The position numbers were made by a program, and so were the translations under genes. The notes beneath the pieces are model-generated. The model saw only the letters and a list, made by a program, of their open reading frames with translations. It ran no database searches and was not told the origin of the DNA. Of a stretch of 64,000 nt of DNA, positions 10,590 to 19,875 are shown piece by piece (the stretch's first letter is position 1; every line of letters begins with the position of its first letter). The stretch spans positions 186,001-250,000 of the forward strand of contig NZ_BQIP01000002.1 in assembly GCF_021602585.1 (NCBI RefSeq), given 5' to 3'. This DNA comes from Pseudomonas faucium. GTDB taxonomy: Bacteria; Pseudomonadota; Gammaproteobacteria; Pseudomonadales; Pseudomonadaceae.

Positions 10590-11138
10590 TCAAAAATTCG
10601 ACGGCGTGGCGGCGCTGATCAGTCGGGCAGGCTGGTCGAACGGGTTGCGAAAGCGGTGCGGGCGGGTGCTTTCGAAGTAGTAGCTGTCGCCCTCTTCGAG
10701 GACGAAGATTTCGTTGCCCACCACCAGCTCCAGGCGGCCTTCGAGGAGGATGCCGGTTTCCTCGCCATCGTGGGTGAGCATCTCTGCGCCGGTGTCGGCA
10801 CCCGGCGGGTACACCTCGGTCAGAAACGCAATGGCCCGGTTGGGGTGCGACTTGCCCACCAGCTTCATGGTCACCGCGCCGTCCGAGATGTCGATCAGCT
10901 CGTGGGCCTTGTAGACGATCTGGGTGGGGCTTTCAGGTTCCAGCTCGACCGAAAAGAACTCGACCATGGACATGGGAATGCCGCTGAGCACCTTGCGCAG
11001 TGAGCTGATCGAGGGGCTGACGCTGTTCTTCTCGATCATCGAGATGGTGCTGTTGGTCACACCCGCACGCTTGGCGAGTTCACGCTGGGACAGGCCCTTG
11101 AGCTTGCGGATGGCTTGCAGTCGTTCGCCGACGTCCAA
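10590..11138 (-). CDS. puuR: XRE-cupin transcriptional regulator, PuuR-like
   Basis: 182 residues: an XRE helix-turn-helix (about 5-60; RLQAIRKLKGLSQRELAKRA), then a cupin sensor domain (about 105-178; THDGEETGILLEGRLELVVG). The architecture and the C-terminus RFRNPFDQPARLISAATPSNF (given in part) match PuuR, repressor of putrescine utilisation in enterobacteria. The start is a TTG at 11138, set by a perfect AGGAGG 8 bases upstream; no ATG gives a sensible start. Polyamine genes (puuB, kauB, puuD, spuB) lie in this window, and a PuuR-operator-like site precedes the cupin gene at 22891. Ligand binding is inferred. Confidence 0.82.
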   Translation of the reverse strand: MDVGERLQAIRKLKGLSQRELAKRAGVTNSTISMIEKNSVSPSISSLRKVLSGIPMSMVEFFSVELEPESPTQIVYKAHELIDISDGAVTMKLVGKSHPNRAIAFLTEVYPPGADTGAEMLTHDGEETGILLEGRLELVVGNEIFVLEEGDSYYFESTRPHRFRNPFDQPARLISAATPSNF

Positions 11139-11248
11139 AGCTGGAGCCTCCTGAAACGGTGTGATGGGGGGGTGGATGTGAACGATATCATGGCAATGCC
11201 GTTCAGTATTTACAACACACCGCCCCTCACACTGTCCGCATCGGCGCC

Positions 11249-12322
11249 TTATTCGCCGTAATAGTCCAGCGGCACGCGTTTCAGGTTGCAGAAGATCTGG
11301 TAGGGAATGGTCCCGGCATGCATGGCCACTTCGCTGGCCAGCACCTGCTTGCCCCATAGCTCGACCGGGCTGCCGACGGTGGCTTCGGGCACATCGGTGA
11401 GGTCGATGCAGAGCATGTCCATCGACACCCGGCCAATCAGCTGGCTGCGCTTGCCGGCGACCATCACCGGCGTGCCGGTGGGTGCCTGGCGCGGGTAGCC
11501 GTCGGCATAGCCCATGGCGACCACGCCCACGCGGGTGGGGCGCGGGCTGATGAACTTGGCGCCATAGCCCACCGGCTCGCCGGCAGGCAGTTCACGCACG
11601 CTGATCACCCGCGATTGCAGGGTCATCACCGGCTGCAGGCGCTCGGCCTGGGCCTGCTCGACCTCGAAGGGCGTGGCGCCGTACAGCATGATGCCAGGGC
11701 GCACCCAGTCGCTCGGGGCCTGTGGCCAGGCCAGCACGCCCGGGGAGTTGCGCAGGCTGCACTCGGCGGCAAGGCCCTGGCGAGCGGCGTCGAACACGGC
11801 GATCTGCTGGGCGGTGGCATCGGCGTCGAGCTCGTCGGCGCGGGCGAAGTGGCTCATCAGCACGATGCGCGAGACCTTGCCGCTGGCCAGCAGGCGCTGG
11901 TAGCTGTCGTGATAATCCTTGGGGTGCAGGCCCACCCGGTGCATGCCGCTGTCGAGCTTGAGCCAGATGGTCAGCGGCTTGCTCACCTGGGTTTTCTCGA
12001 TGGCCTCCAGCTGCCACAGCGAATGCACCACGCACCACAGGTCATGCTCGGCGATCAGCGCCAGCTCGCTGGCTTCGAAAAAGCCTTCGAGCAGCAGCAC
12101 CGGCGCCTTGATGCCGGCCGCGCGCAGTTCCAGGGCTTCTTCGATGCAGGCCACGGCAAAGCCGTCGGCTTCGGTTTCCAGGGCCAGGGCGCAGCGCACG
12201 GCGCCATGGCCGTAGGCATCCGCCTTGATCACGGCGAGGGCTTTGGCGCCGGTCAGTTCACGGGCAAGGCGGTAGTTGTGGCGCAGGGCCTGGAGGTCGA
12301 TCAGGGCACGGGCGGGACGCAT
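11249..12322 (-). CDS. dadX: Catabolic alanine racemase
   Basis: 357 residues, PLP-dependent fold-type III. Interconverts L- and D-alanine so that DadA can oxidise the D form. The PLP lysine is Lys33 in [19 protein letters not shown] near residue 250 carries the second catalytic Tyr. [17 protein letters not shown] is the family start; the open frame extends 87 codons further but reads through a REP pair. It follows dadA on the same strand after a 107-base gap with a REP, so the two are probably cotranscribed under Lrp control. Confidence 0.93.
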   Translation of the reverse strand: MRPARALIDLQALRHNYRLARELTGAKALAVIKADAYGHGAVRCALALETEADGFAVACIEEALELRAAGIKAPVLLLEGFFEASELALIAEHDLWCVVHSLWQLEAIEKTQVSKPLTIWLKLDSGMHRVGLHPKDYHDSYQRLLASGKVSRIVLMSHFARADELDADATAQQIAVFDAARQGLAAECSLRNSPGVLAWPQAPSDWVRPGIMLYGATPFEVEQAQAERLQPVMTLQSRVISVRELPAGEPVGYGAKFISPRPTRVGVVAMGYADGYPRQAPTGTPVMVAGKRSQLIGRVSMDMLCIDLTDVPEATVGSPVELWGKQVLASEVAMHAGTIPYQIFCNLKRVPLDYYGE

Positions 12323-12366
12323 GGCGGCAGCCTTATGGTGGTTCGGGTTGAAAACGGTGTGGTGTT

Positions 12367-12417
12367 CATCGCCGGCAAGCCGGCTCCTACAGAAGCCGGC
12401 TTGCTGGCGATGAGGCC
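12367..12417. repeat. REP pair (family A) between dadA and dadX
   Basis: Closely spaced inverted copies (CATCGCCGGCAAGCCGGC and GCCGGCTTGCTGGCGATG) inside the probable dadAX transcript. Could reduce read-through or protect the upstream dadA mRNA. Confidence 0.83.
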
Positions 12418-12429
12418 GGAGCAGTCGCC

Positions 12430-13734
12430 TTACTGCTGGTGAGCAGGCGCGGTCTGGCCGTGCTTGGCCACTTCCGGGCTGTTGCCGTAACGGGAAATGT
12501 CCAGCCCTTCGGCACTGATCTGCGGCTTCTTGCGCGCAATCAGGTCGGCCAGCAGGCGACCGGAACCACAGGCCATGGTCCAACCCAGCGTACCGTGGCC
12601 GGTGTTGAGGAACAGGTTGCGGAACGCGGTGGCACCCACGATCGGCGTACCGTCCGGGGTGGCCGGGCGCAGGCCGGTCCAGAAGCTGGCCTGGCTCAGG
12701 TCGCCGCCGCGAGGATAAAGGTCGTTGACGATCATCTCCAGCGTTTCGCGCCGCGCCGGGTTCAGCGACAGGTCAAAACCGGCGATCTCCGCCATGCCGC
12801 CCACCCGGATGCGGTTGTCGAAACGGGTGATGGCGACCTTGTAGGTCTCATCGAGGATGGTCGAGGTCGGGGCCATGTCGGCGTTGGTGATCGGCACGGT
12901 CAGCGAGTAACCCTTGAGCGGGTACACCGGCGCCTTGATGCCCAGCGGCTTGAGCATCTGCGGCGAGTAGCTGCCCAGGGCCAGCACGTAGCGGTCGGCG
13001 GTTTCCAGCTTGCCGTCGATCCACACGCCATTGATGCGATCGCCGGCGAAGTCCAGGCGCTGGATGTCCTGGCCGAAGCGGAACTCGACGCCCAGCTTCA
13101 GGGCCATGTCGGCAAGCTTGGTGGTGAACAGCTGGCAGTCGCCGGTCTGGTCGTTGGGCAGGCGCAGGGCGCCGGCGAGGATACCCTTCACCCCGGCCAG
13201 GGCCGGTTCGACGCGGGCAATGCCGTCGCGGTCGAGCAGCTCGTAGGGCACGCCCGATTGCTCGAGTACGGCGATGTCCTTGGCCGCGGCGTCTACCTGG
13301 GCCTGGGTGCGGAACAGCTGGGTCGTGCCGAGGCTGCGGTTTTCGTAGGCGATGCCGGTTTCGGCGCGCAGTTCGTCGAGGCAGTCGCGGCTGTATTCGG
13401 ACAGGCGCACCATGCGCTCCTTGTTCACCGCGTAACGGCTGGCGGTGCAGTTGCGCAGCATCTGCGCCATCCACAGGTACTGGTCGACGTCGCCGGTGAG
13501 CTTGATGGCCAAAGGCGCATGGCGCTCGAGCAGCCACTTGATGGCCTTCAGCGGTACGCCTGGGGCAGCCCAGGGCGAGGCATAGCCGGGCGAGATCTGG
13601 CCTGCGTTGGCGAAGCTGGTTTCCATGGCCACCGCCGGCTGGCGGTCGACCACGGTCACTTCGAAACCTTGCCTGGCCAGATAATAGGCACTGGCGGTTC
13701 CGATTACACCGCTACCAAGTACCAGAACTCGCAT
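12430..13734 (-). CDS. dadA: D-amino acid dehydrogenase, small subunit
   Basis: 434 residues. FAD-dependent membrane-associated dehydrogenase that oxidises D-alanine and other D-amino acids to 2-oxo acids and passes electrons to the respiratory chain. The FAD GxGxxG is GSGVIG at residues 7-12 (start [20 protein letters not shown]). DAO-type motifs continue to the C-terminal [15 protein letters not shown] segment. The GAGGGATAAACG before ATG fits a ribosome site. Divergent from lrp across a 155-base AT-rich control region, the arrangement known for dadRAX in pseudomonads. Confidence 0.95.
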   Translation of the reverse strand: MRVLVLGSGVIGTASAYYLARQGFEVTVVDRQPAVAMETSFANAGQISPGYASPWAAPGVPLKAIKWLLERHAPLAIKLTGDVDQYLWMAQMLRNCTASRYAVNKERMVRLSEYSRDCLDELRAETGIAYENRSLGTTQLFRTQAQVDAAAKDIAVLEQSGVPYELLDRDGIARVEPALAGVKGILAGALRLPNDQTGDCQLFTTKLADMALKLGVEFRFGQDIQRLDFAGDRINGVWIDGKLETADRYVLALGSYSPQMLKPLGIKAPVYPLKGYSLTVPITNADMAPTSTILDETYKVAITRFDNRIRVGGMAEIAGFDLSLNPARRETLEMIVNDLYPRGGDLSQASFWTGLRPATPDGTPIVGATAFRNLFLNTGHGTLGWTMACGSGRLLADLIARKKPQISAEGLDISRYGNSPEVAKHGQTAPAHQQ

Positions 13735-13761
13735 CGTTTATCCCTCGCACGCGGATTACCG

Positions 13762-13771
13762 CAAAATTTTG
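13762..13771. promoter_or_regulatory. AT-rich palindrome, candidate Lrp-family site
   Basis: CAAAATTTTG is a 10-bp palindrome 28 bases upstream of dadA. Further AT-rich blocks and two GAATTC repeats follow towards lrp. The composition fits Lrp sites; binding is inferred from the divergent layout. Confidence 0.45.
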
Positions 13772-13889
13772 TTGATATGGCATGGATGCGCGCAGTATAT
13801 GAATTCGAAGCCAGTGCAATTCACTATATAAAAGCCTATATTTGGCGAGAATTCTTGGCAAAAACGCCTTTCACGGAGGGGCATCCCCT

Positions 13890-14378
13890 ATGAGAACCCA
13901 GCACCAGAGCAAGCGTGAACTGGACAAGATCGACCGCAACATTCTGCGGATTCTGCAGAATGACGGGCGCATTTCCTTCACCGAGCTGGGCGAGAAAGTT
14001 GGGCTTTCCACCACCCCTTGCACCGAGCGCGTCCGCCGCCTGGAGCGCGAGGGCATCATCATGGGCTACAACGCCCGGCTCAATCCGCAGCACCTGAAGG
14101 GCAGCCTGCTGGTGTTCGTGGAAATCAGCCTGGACTACAAGTCGGGGGACACCTTCGAGGAGTTCCGCCGCGCGGTGCTCAAGCTGCCCCATGTACTGGA
14201 ATGCCACCTGGTATCGGGCGATTTCGACTACCTGGTGAAAGCGCGTATCTCGGAAATGGCCTCGTACCGCAAGCTGCTCGGCGACATCCTGCTGAAGCTG
14301 CCGCACGTGCGCGAGTCGAAGAGCTACATCGTGATGGAGGAGGTAAAGGAGAGCCTCTGCCTGCCGATCCCGGACTGA
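13890..14378 (+). CDS. lrp: Lrp/AsnC-family regulator, likely controlling dadAX
   Basis: 162 residues with an N-terminal AsnC helix-turn-helix (about 8-60; DKIDRNILRILQNDGRISF) and a C-terminal RAM ligand domain (about 70-155). Lrp proteins bind amino acids such as leucine or alanine and wrap DNA. The start MRTQHQSKRELDK is set by GGAGGGG 9-10 bases upstream. It is divergent from dadA, so it is the obvious regulator of D-alanine catabolism (called DadR in P. aeruginosa). It converges with the YkgJ gene with only 2 bases between stops. Confidence 0.9.
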   Translation: MRTQHQSKRELDKIDRNILRILQNDGRISFTELGEKVGLSTTPCTERVRRLEREGIIMGYNARLNPQHLKGSLLVFVEISLDYKSGDTFEEFRRAVLKLPHVLECHLVSGDFDYLVKARISEMASYRKLLGDILLKLPHVRESKSYIVMEEVKESLCLPIPD

Positions 14379-14380
14379 CC

Positions 14381-14734
14381 CTAGACCAGCACCTGGCGGG
14401 TGCTGGCGATGAACCGGTGGACGATCAGCTCGGCCTGTGGCTCGAGCATCTGTTCAGGGCCGCGGCCACGGGGGCAGGCCATGCTCGGCGTGGTGCCGAA
14501 CAGGCGGCAGATCATCGGCCGCTCCTCATAGACCGTGCAGCCGTTGGGGCCCAGGTGCACGCAATCCAGGCGCTCCAACGCGGCGTCCTGCTCGGCTTGG
14601 GTCTTGCGCGGCAGGCGGGCCATTTCTTCCGTCGAGGTGGTGACTGGGCCGCAGCAGTCATGGCAGCCGGGCTCGCACTCGAATGAAGGGATGAGTTCGC
14701 GCAGGAACTGGATCTTGTGGCGGTTGCAGGACAT
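14381..14734 (-). CDS. YkgJ-family cysteine-cluster protein
   Basis: 117 residues. Cys20, Cys24, Cys27 and Cys28 (CEPGCHDCC), with Cys58, Cys66, Cys76 and Cys87, form the CxxxCxxCC cluster of the YkgJ/UPF0153 family, thought to bind zinc or an iron-sulfur cluster. Cellular role unknown. No signal peptide. The stop lies 2 bases from the lrp stop on the other strand with no terminator between. No strong Shine-Dalgarno before ATG. Confidence 0.8.
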   Translation of the reverse strand: MSCNRHKIQFLRELIPSFECEPGCHDCCGPVTTSTEEMARLPRKTQAEQDAALERLDCVHLGPNGCTVYEERPMICRLFGTTPSMACPRGRGPEQMLEPQAELIVHRFIASTRQVLV

Positions 14735-14770
14735 GGCGGGGTACAGATTGAAGGGTGAGGGTGAATTATA

Positions 14771-14863
14771 GGGCCAATCGCCGGCAAGCCGGCTCCCACA
14801 AGTAGCCCGCTGGTCTTGGCAAGGTGATGGTCCTGCGGGAGCTGGCTTGCCAGCGATGAGGCC
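14771..14863. repeat. REP pair (family A), divergent gap
   Basis: One standard and one diverged inverted copy (GGGAGCTGGCTTGCCAGCGATGAGG). This is the only REP pair in the window between two divergent genes (YkgJ gene and puuB). Confidence 0.83.
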
Positions 14864-14927
14864 TGTTGCCCCACCACAAAACCCCGGCTTATCCTCCCCT
14901 TCCGTCTAAATGCCCAGGACCCGCCCC

Positions 14928-16220
14928 ATGATCCACAGCGCGCAGCACGCCGCCTCCTACTACGCCGCCAGCAGCGCGCCACACCCCGATCATGGCTACC
15001 TGCAGGGTGAACACAGCGCCGACGTGTGCATCGTCGGCGGTGGCTATTCGGGGCTGAACACCGCCATCGAACTGGCCGAGCGCGGCCTTTCGGTCATCCT
15101 GCTGGAAGCTCGCAAACTCGGCTGGGGCGCCAGCGGGCGCAACGGCGGGCAGCTGATTCGTGGTGTCGGCCATGGCCTGGAGCAATTTCTGCCGGTGCTG
15201 GGTGAAGAAGGCGTGCGCAGCCTGAAGCTGATGGGCCTGGAAGCGGTGGAAATCGTCCGCGAGCGGGTCGAGCGCCACGCCATTGCCTGCGACCTGACTT
15301 GGGGCTATTGCGACCTGGCCAACAAGCCCGGCGAGCTGCAAGGCTTTGCCGAGGATGCCGAGGAACTGCGCAGCCTGGGCTATCGCCACGAACTGCGGCT
15401 GGTGCAACCGGGCGATATCCACAGCGTGGTCGGTTCCGAGCGCTATGTCGGCGGCCTGATCGACATGGGCTCCGGGCACCTGCACCCCCTGAACCTGGCG
15501 CTTGGCGAAGCGGCCGTTGCCAGCCGGCTTGGCGCACGGCTATTTGAGCAATCCGAAGTCACCCGCATCGACTATGGCCCACAAGTGAAGGTGCACACCG
15601 CCCAGGGCCTGGTGCGCGCCAAGACCCTGGTGCTGTGCTGCAACGCCTACCACAACGACCTCAACCGCGAGCTGGGCGGCAAGGTGCTGCCCGCCGGCAG
15701 CTACATCATCGCCACCGAGCCGCTCGGCGAAGAACGCGCCCGCCAGTTGCTGCCGCAGAACATGGCGGTGTGCGACCAGCGCGTGGCGCTGGACTACTAT
15801 CGCCTGTCCGCCGACCACCGCCTGCTGTTCGGCGGTGCCTGCCACTATTCCGGCCGCGACCCGCGGGACATCGCCGCCTACATGCGGCCGAAGATGCTCA
15901 AGGTGTTCCCGCAGCTGGCCGACGTGCGCATCGACTACCAATGGGGTGGCATGATCGGCATCGGCGCCAACCGCCTGCCGCAGGTGGGCCGCCTGGCCAG
16001 CCAGCCGAACGTGTATTACGCCCAGGCCTACTCGGGCCACGGGCTCAACGCCACCCACCTGGCCGCTCGCCTGCTGGGTGAGGCGATCAGCGGCCAGCAG
16101 AGCGGGCGCTTCGACGTGTTTGCCAAGGTGCCGCACATGACCTTCCCTGGCGGCAAGCACCTGCGTTCGCCGCTGCTGGCGCTGGGGATGCTCTGGCATC
16201 GGCTGAAGGAGCTGATGTAG
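14928..16220 (+). CDS. puuB: Gamma-glutamylputrescine oxidase-type FAD oxidoreductase
   Basis: 430 residues, DAO-family flavoprotein with the FAD motif GGGYSG (residues 37-42) and the N-terminal SYYAASSAPHPDHGYLQGE (slightly shortened) seen in PuuB. Oxidises gamma-glutamyl-putrescine to the aldehyde with H2O2 release. I chose ATG at 14928 because AGGA precedes it by 9 bases; an ATG 18 bases earlier overlaps that ribosome site. kauB and puuD, the next enzymes, are elsewhere in the window. The stop TAG is the first base triplet of a family-B REP unit, so the C-terminus may have been set by the repeat. Other DAO substrates remain possible. Confidence 0.82.
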   Translation: MIHSAQHAASYYAASSAPHPDHGYLQGEHSADVCIVGGGYSGLNTAIELAERGLSVILLEARKLGWGASGRNGGQLIRGVGHGLEQFLPVLGEEGVRSLKLMGLEAVEIVRERVERHAIACDLTWGYCDLANKPGELQGFAEDAEELRSLGYRHELRLVQPGDIHSVVGSERYVGGLIDMGSGHLHPLNLALGEAAVASRLGARLFEQSEVTRIDYGPQVKVHTAQGLVRAKTLVLCCNAYHNDLNRELGGKVLPAGSYIIATEPLGEERARQLLPQNMAVCDQRVALDYYRLSADHRLLFGGACHYSGRDPRDIAAYMRPKMLKVFPQLADVRIDYQWGGMIGIGANRLPQVGRLASQPNVYYAQAYSGHGLNATHLAARLLGEAISGQQSGRFDVFAKVPHMTFPGGKHLRSPLLALGMLWHRLKELM

Positions 16221-16331
16221 GAGCGGCCTTGTGTCGCGAAAGGGCTGCGCAGCGGCCCCTCGATTGCTGTAGCGCTGCTCAGGACTGGGGCTGCTTTGCA
16301 GCCCTTTCGCGACACAAGGCCGCTCCTACAG
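16217..16331. repeat. REP pair (family B), convergent gap
   Basis: TAGGAGCGGCCTTGTGTCGC and its inverse (GCGACACAAGGCCGCTCCTA) are separated by about 65 bases between puuB and the DUF1127 gene. The left end contains the puuB stop. Confidence 0.9.
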
Positions 16332-16332
16332 G

Positions 16333-16563
16333 TCAAGGCTTCCAGAAGGGTTTGCGCCCTTCTTCCCGGGCCTGCTCCCGGCTCAGGCCAATATCGCGCA
16401 GCTGTTCGTCGCCCAGCTCCAGCAAGGCCCGGCGGGTGTGCCAGCGATGCAGCATCAAGCCCCAACGGCCCAGGCCTGCCGGCGCATTGAAGACCTTGGT
16501 CCGCTGCTCATCCTCCAATTCCCGGGCCATCAGTTGCACGCGCACATCGCTCATGCCAGCCAT
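16333..16563 (-). CDS. Small DUF1127 protein
   Basis: 76 residues. The C-terminal 35 residues (RRALLELGDEQLRDIGLSRE) are the DUF1127 motif, rich in Arg and acidic residues. In other bacteria such small proteins affect phosphate, carbon or RNA metabolism, but the role here is unknown. A GGGAGG 7 bases upstream supports ATG at 16563; a second ATG three codons in is possible. Divergent from the MocR gene, so the two may share the control region. Its stop abuts a REP. Confidence 0.78.
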   Translation of the reverse strand: MAGMSDVRVQLMARELEDEQRTKVFNAPAGLGRWGLMLHRWHTRRALLELGDEQLRDIGLSREQAREEGRKPFWKP

Positions 16564-16645
16564 TGCTGCATCCTCCCACTCAGTTGATACCGTGGGCTAA
16601 GCATGCCCGCAGGCAACCTTGGCAATACAGATCCAAACGCGGCTT

Positions 16646-16674
16646 ATTATTCCCATACAGAATTGGCGAATAAT
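16646..16674. promoter_or_regulatory. Inverted repeat upstream of the MocR gene
   Basis: ATTATTC and GAATAAT flank 15 bases, about 67 bases before the MocR start and 83 bases before the DUF1127 start. An adjacent CAGC-TGAAT-GCTG repeat follows. Position suits autoregulation; not proven. Confidence 0.4.
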
Positions 16675-16741
16675 CAGCTGAATGCTGTAATTTCTGCGCA
16701 ACTGTACTGGTCGTTTCCTACAACTTGCCGCGGAGTATGCC

Positions 16742-18172
16742 GTGACCCTCTACCTGAACCTCGCCGAGCTGCTCGGCGCACGCATCGAACAGGGCCTCTA
16801 CCGCCCCGGCCAGCGCCTGCCTTCGGTGCGGGCGTTGAGCATGGAGCACGGGGTGAGCCTGAGTACCGTGCAGCAGGCCTACCGCATGCTCGAGGACAGC
16901 GGCATGGTGTCGCCGCGCCCCAAGTCCGGCTACTTCGTCAGCGACCACCGCCAGCTCCCTGCCCTGCCCGCCGTCAGCCGGCCGGCCCAGCGCCCGGTGG
17001 ACATTTCCCAGTGGGAACAGGTGCTGGAGCTGGTACGCAGCACCCCGCGCCAGGATGTGATACAGCTCGGCCGCGGGATGCCCGATGTCGACAGCCCGAC
17101 CCTCAAGCCCTTGCTGCGCAGCCTCGCCCAGCTGAGCCGCCGCCAGGACATGCCGGGGCTGTACTACGACAACATCCACGGCAACCTGGCCCTGCGAGAG
17201 CAAGTCGCCCGCCTGATGCTCGACTCCGGCTGCCGCCTGGGCCCGAACGACCTGGTGGTGACCACCGGCTGTCACGAGGCGCTGTCGTGCAGCATCCGCG
17301 CGGTCTGCCAGCCGGGGGACATCGTTGCGGTGGATTCGCCCAGCTTCCACGGCGCCATGCAGACCCTCAAGGGCCTGGGCATGAAGGCCCTGGAGATCCC
17401 CACCGACCCGCTCACCGGCATCAGCCTGGAGGCCCTGGAACTGGCGCTGGAGCAGTGGCCGATCAAGCTCATTCAGGTCACCCCGAGCTGCAACAACCCA
17501 CTCGGCTACATCATGCCCGAGGCCCGCAAGAAGGCCCTGCTGAGCCTGGCCCAGCGCTATGACGTGGCGATCCTGGAAGACGATGTGTATGGCGACCTGG
17601 CCTACACCTACCCGCGCCCGCGCACCCTCAAGTCGTTCGACGAAGACGGCCGGGTGCTGCTGTGCAGCTCGTTCTCCAAGACCCTCGCCCCCGGCCTGCG
17701 CATCGGCTGGGTAGCGCCTGGCCGCTACCTGGAGCGGGTGCTGCACATGAAGTACATCAGCACCGGCAGCACCGCCTGCCAGCCGCAACTGGCGATCGCC
17801 GACTTCATCGCCGGCGGCCACTACCAGCCCCATGTGCGGCGCATGCGCAGCCAGTACCAGCGGGGCCGCGACCTGATGAGCGACTGGGTGACCCGCTACT
17901 TCCCGCCCGGCACCCGCGTCAGCCGGCCCCAGGGCGGTTTCATGCTGTGGGTGGAATTGCCCGAAGATTTCGACACGCTTCGGCTGAACCGAGCTTTACT
18001 GGAGCAGGGCGTGCAGATTGCGGTTGGCAGCATCTTTTCGGCTTCGGGCAAGTTTCGCCACTGCCTGCGCATGAACTTCGCGGCGCGGCCGAGCGCGCAA
18101 ATCGAAGCCGCGGTGCGCAAGGTGGGTGAAACCGCCCTTCGTCTACTGGATCAAGCGCGTAACCCGGCGTAA
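16742..18172 (+). CDS. MocR-family (GntR-wHTH plus aminotransferase-like) regulator
   Basis: 476 residues: a GntR-type winged helix (about 1-72; LPSVRALSMEHGVSLSTVQQ) joined to a fold-type I aminotransferase domain (about 100-470). The PLP lysine is Lys313 in SSFSKTLAPGLRIGW. MocR proteins use PLP adducts of amino acids or amines as the effector and usually control a neighbouring gene. The start is GTG at 16742 with GGAG about 9 bases upstream. The divergent neighbour is the DUF1127 gene and the downstream gene a phospholipase D, neither an obvious target. Target and effector unknown. Confidence 0.85.
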   Translation: MTLYLNLAELLGARIEQGLYRPGQRLPSVRALSMEHGVSLSTVQQAYRMLEDSGMVSPRPKSGYFVSDHRQLPALPAVSRPAQRPVDISQWEQVLELVRSTPRQDVIQLGRGMPDVDSPTLKPLLRSLAQLSRRQDMPGLYYDNIHGNLALREQVARLMLDSGCRLGPNDLVVTTGCHEALSCSIRAVCQPGDIVAVDSPSFHGAMQTLKGLGMKALEIPTDPLTGISLEALELALEQWPIKLIQVTPSCNNPLGYIMPEARKKALLSLAQRYDVAILEDDVYGDLAYTYPRPRTLKSFDEDGRVLLCSSFSKTLAPGLRIGWVAPGRYLERVLHMKYISTGSTACQPQLAIADFIAGGHYQPHVRRMRSQYQRGRDLMSDWVTRYFPPGTRVSRPQGGFMLWVELPEDFDTLRLNRALLEQGVQIAVGSIFSASGKFRHCLRMNFAARPSAQIEAAVRKVGETALRLLDQARNPA

Positions 18173-18232
18173 CTTTGCGCCGCCCGCCACGGTCCAACCC
18201 CTTAGGCCTTTGCTGTACAGGACGATCCACCC

Positions 18233-19780
18233 TTGATACTCCAGCGAGCCCTGCCTCTGCTGATGCTGCTCGCCCTCGCCGGCTGCGCCAGCGTCGACCT
18301 GCCTCGGGACACCAGCCAGGCCCTGCCGGCCAGCGATTCGGCCTTCGGCCGCTCGGTGCTGCGCCAGGCCGCGCCCTATGCCGGGCGTTCGGGCTTTCGC
18401 CTGCTGCCCAACAGCAACGAGGCGTTCCGCGCCCGCGCCGAGCTGATCCGCCATGCCCAGGCGAGCATCGATTTGCAGTACTACATCGTCCACGACGGCC
18501 TGAGCACTCGGGCGCTGGTCCACGAACTGCTGCGCGCCGCCGACCGCGGGGTGCGCGTGCGCATCCTGCTCGACGACACCACCAGCGATGGCCTGGACAC
18601 CATCATGGGCACCCTGGACGCCCACCCGAACATCCAGATCCGCGTCTTCAACCCGCTGCACCTGGGGCGCAGCACAGGTGCCACGCGGGCCGTGGGGCGC
18701 CTGTTCAACCTCTCGCGCCAGCACCGGCGCATGCACAACAAACTGTTCCTGGTCGACAACAGCATGGCCATCGTCGGCGGGCGCAACCTGGGCGATGAGT
18801 ATTTCGACGCCGAGCCCAACCTCAATTTCACCGACATCGACCTGCTGGGCGTGGGCCCGGTGGCCGAGCAGCTTGGCCACGGTTTCGACCAGTACTGGAA
18901 CAGCGCCCTGAGCCGGCCGATCGGCGACTTCCTCTGGCGCCAGCCGGACGCTGACGACCTGCGGGCCAGCCGCCAGCGCCTGGAAGTGTCGCTGGCCGAG
19001 GCGCGGGTGCGGCGCAAGGCGCTGTATGACCGGCTGATGGCCTACCAATCGCAGCCGCGCCTGGATGTGTGGCGCAACGAGCTGATCTGGGCCCACAGCC
19101 AGGCGCTGTGGGATGCACCGAGCAAGGTCTTGGCAGACGACGAGCCCGACCCGCAGTTGCTGATGAGCCAGCAACTGGCGCCGGACCTGGCGGCGGTGCA
19201 CAACGAGCTGATCCTGGTATCGGCCTACTTCGTGCCGGGCGAGACGGGGCTGCTGTACCTCACCGGCCGCGCCGACGCCGGCACCTCGGTGAAGCTGTTG
19301 ACCAACTCGCTGGAAGCCACCGACGTGCCGGCCGTGCATGGTGGCTATGCACCTTACCGGCGGGCACTGTTGGAACACGGCGTGCAGCTGTTCGAGCTGC
19401 GTCGCCAACCGGGCGACCCCAGCGCCGGGCGCCTGAATTTCCATGGCAGCTCGGACTCCAGCCTGCACAGCAAGGCGATCGTCTTCGACCGGCGCAAGAC
19501 CTTCATCGGCTCGTTCAATTTCGACCCCAGGTCGGTGCTGTGGAACACCGAAGTGGGGGTGCTGGTGGACAGCCCGGAGCTCGCCGAGTACACCCGCGAG
19601 CTGGCCATGCAGGGCATGGCGCCGGCGCTGAGTTATCAGGTCAGGCTGGTGAATGACAAGCTGGTGTGGGCGACCGAGGACAATGGCCAACGCCACCTGC
19701 TGACGTCGGAGCCGGGCGGGCTCTGGCGGCGCTTCAATGCCTGGATCAGCAAGGCGGTTGGCCTGGAGAAGATGCTGTAG
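18233..19780 (+). CDS. ClsC-like phospholipase D-family lipoprotein
   Basis: 515 residues. The signal peptide ends in a lipobox (LALAGC, Cys18), so this is a predicted lipoprotein. Two HxKxxxxD motifs are present, at His168 (HNKLFLVD) and His412 (HSKAIVFD), each followed by a GG/GS-N segment, as in bacterial cardiolipin synthases of the ClsC/YmdC type. The likely role is phosphatidyl transfer at the membrane. The start is TTG with AGGA about 10 bases upstream. It begins 60 bases after the MocR stop. A plain phospholipase activity cannot be excluded. Confidence 0.8.
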   Translation: MILQRALPLLMLLALAGCASVDLPRDTSQALPASDSAFGRSVLRQAAPYAGRSGFRLLPNSNEAFRARAELIRHAQASIDLQYYIVHDGLSTRALVHELLRAADRGVRVRILLDDTTSDGLDTIMGTLDAHPNIQIRVFNPLHLGRSTGATRAVGRLFNLSRQHRRMHNKLFLVDNSMAIVGGRNLGDEYFDAEPNLNFTDIDLLGVGPVAEQLGHGFDQYWNSALSRPIGDFLWRQPDADDLRASRQRLEVSLAEARVRRKALYDRLMAYQSQPRLDVWRNELIWAHSQALWDAPSKVLADDEPDPQLLMSQQLAPDLAAVHNELILVSAYFVPGETGLLYLTGRADAGTSVKLLTNSLEATDVPAVHGGYAPYRRALLEHGVQLFELRRQPGDPSAGRLNFHGSSDSSLHSKAIVFDRRKTFIGSFNFDPRSVLWNTEVGVLVDSPELAEYTRELAMQGMAPALSYQVRLVNDKLVWATEDNGQRHLLTSEPGGLWRRFNAWISKAVGLEKML

Positions 19781-19867
19781 CCGCTGGCGAGCCAGCTCCC
19801 ACAGGGCTGCAGGTGCTCCTACGTTTGTGGGAGCCGGCTTGCCGGCGATGGGCTGCGCAGCAGCCCC
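19781..19867. repeat. REP pair (family A), convergent gap
   Basis: A diverged copy (CGCTGGCGAGCCAGCTCCCACAG shortened to its core GGCGAGCC) and a full copy (GGGAGCCGGCTTGCCGGCGA) between the PLD stop and the MFS stop. Confidence 0.8.
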
Positions 19868-19875
19868 AAATGGCC

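Noticed and set aside
9935-10618. 227-codon plus-strand frame over the cytochrome c5 gene
   Set aside because: Begins in translated REP sequence and is antisense to a clear cytochrome with CxxCH and signal peptide.
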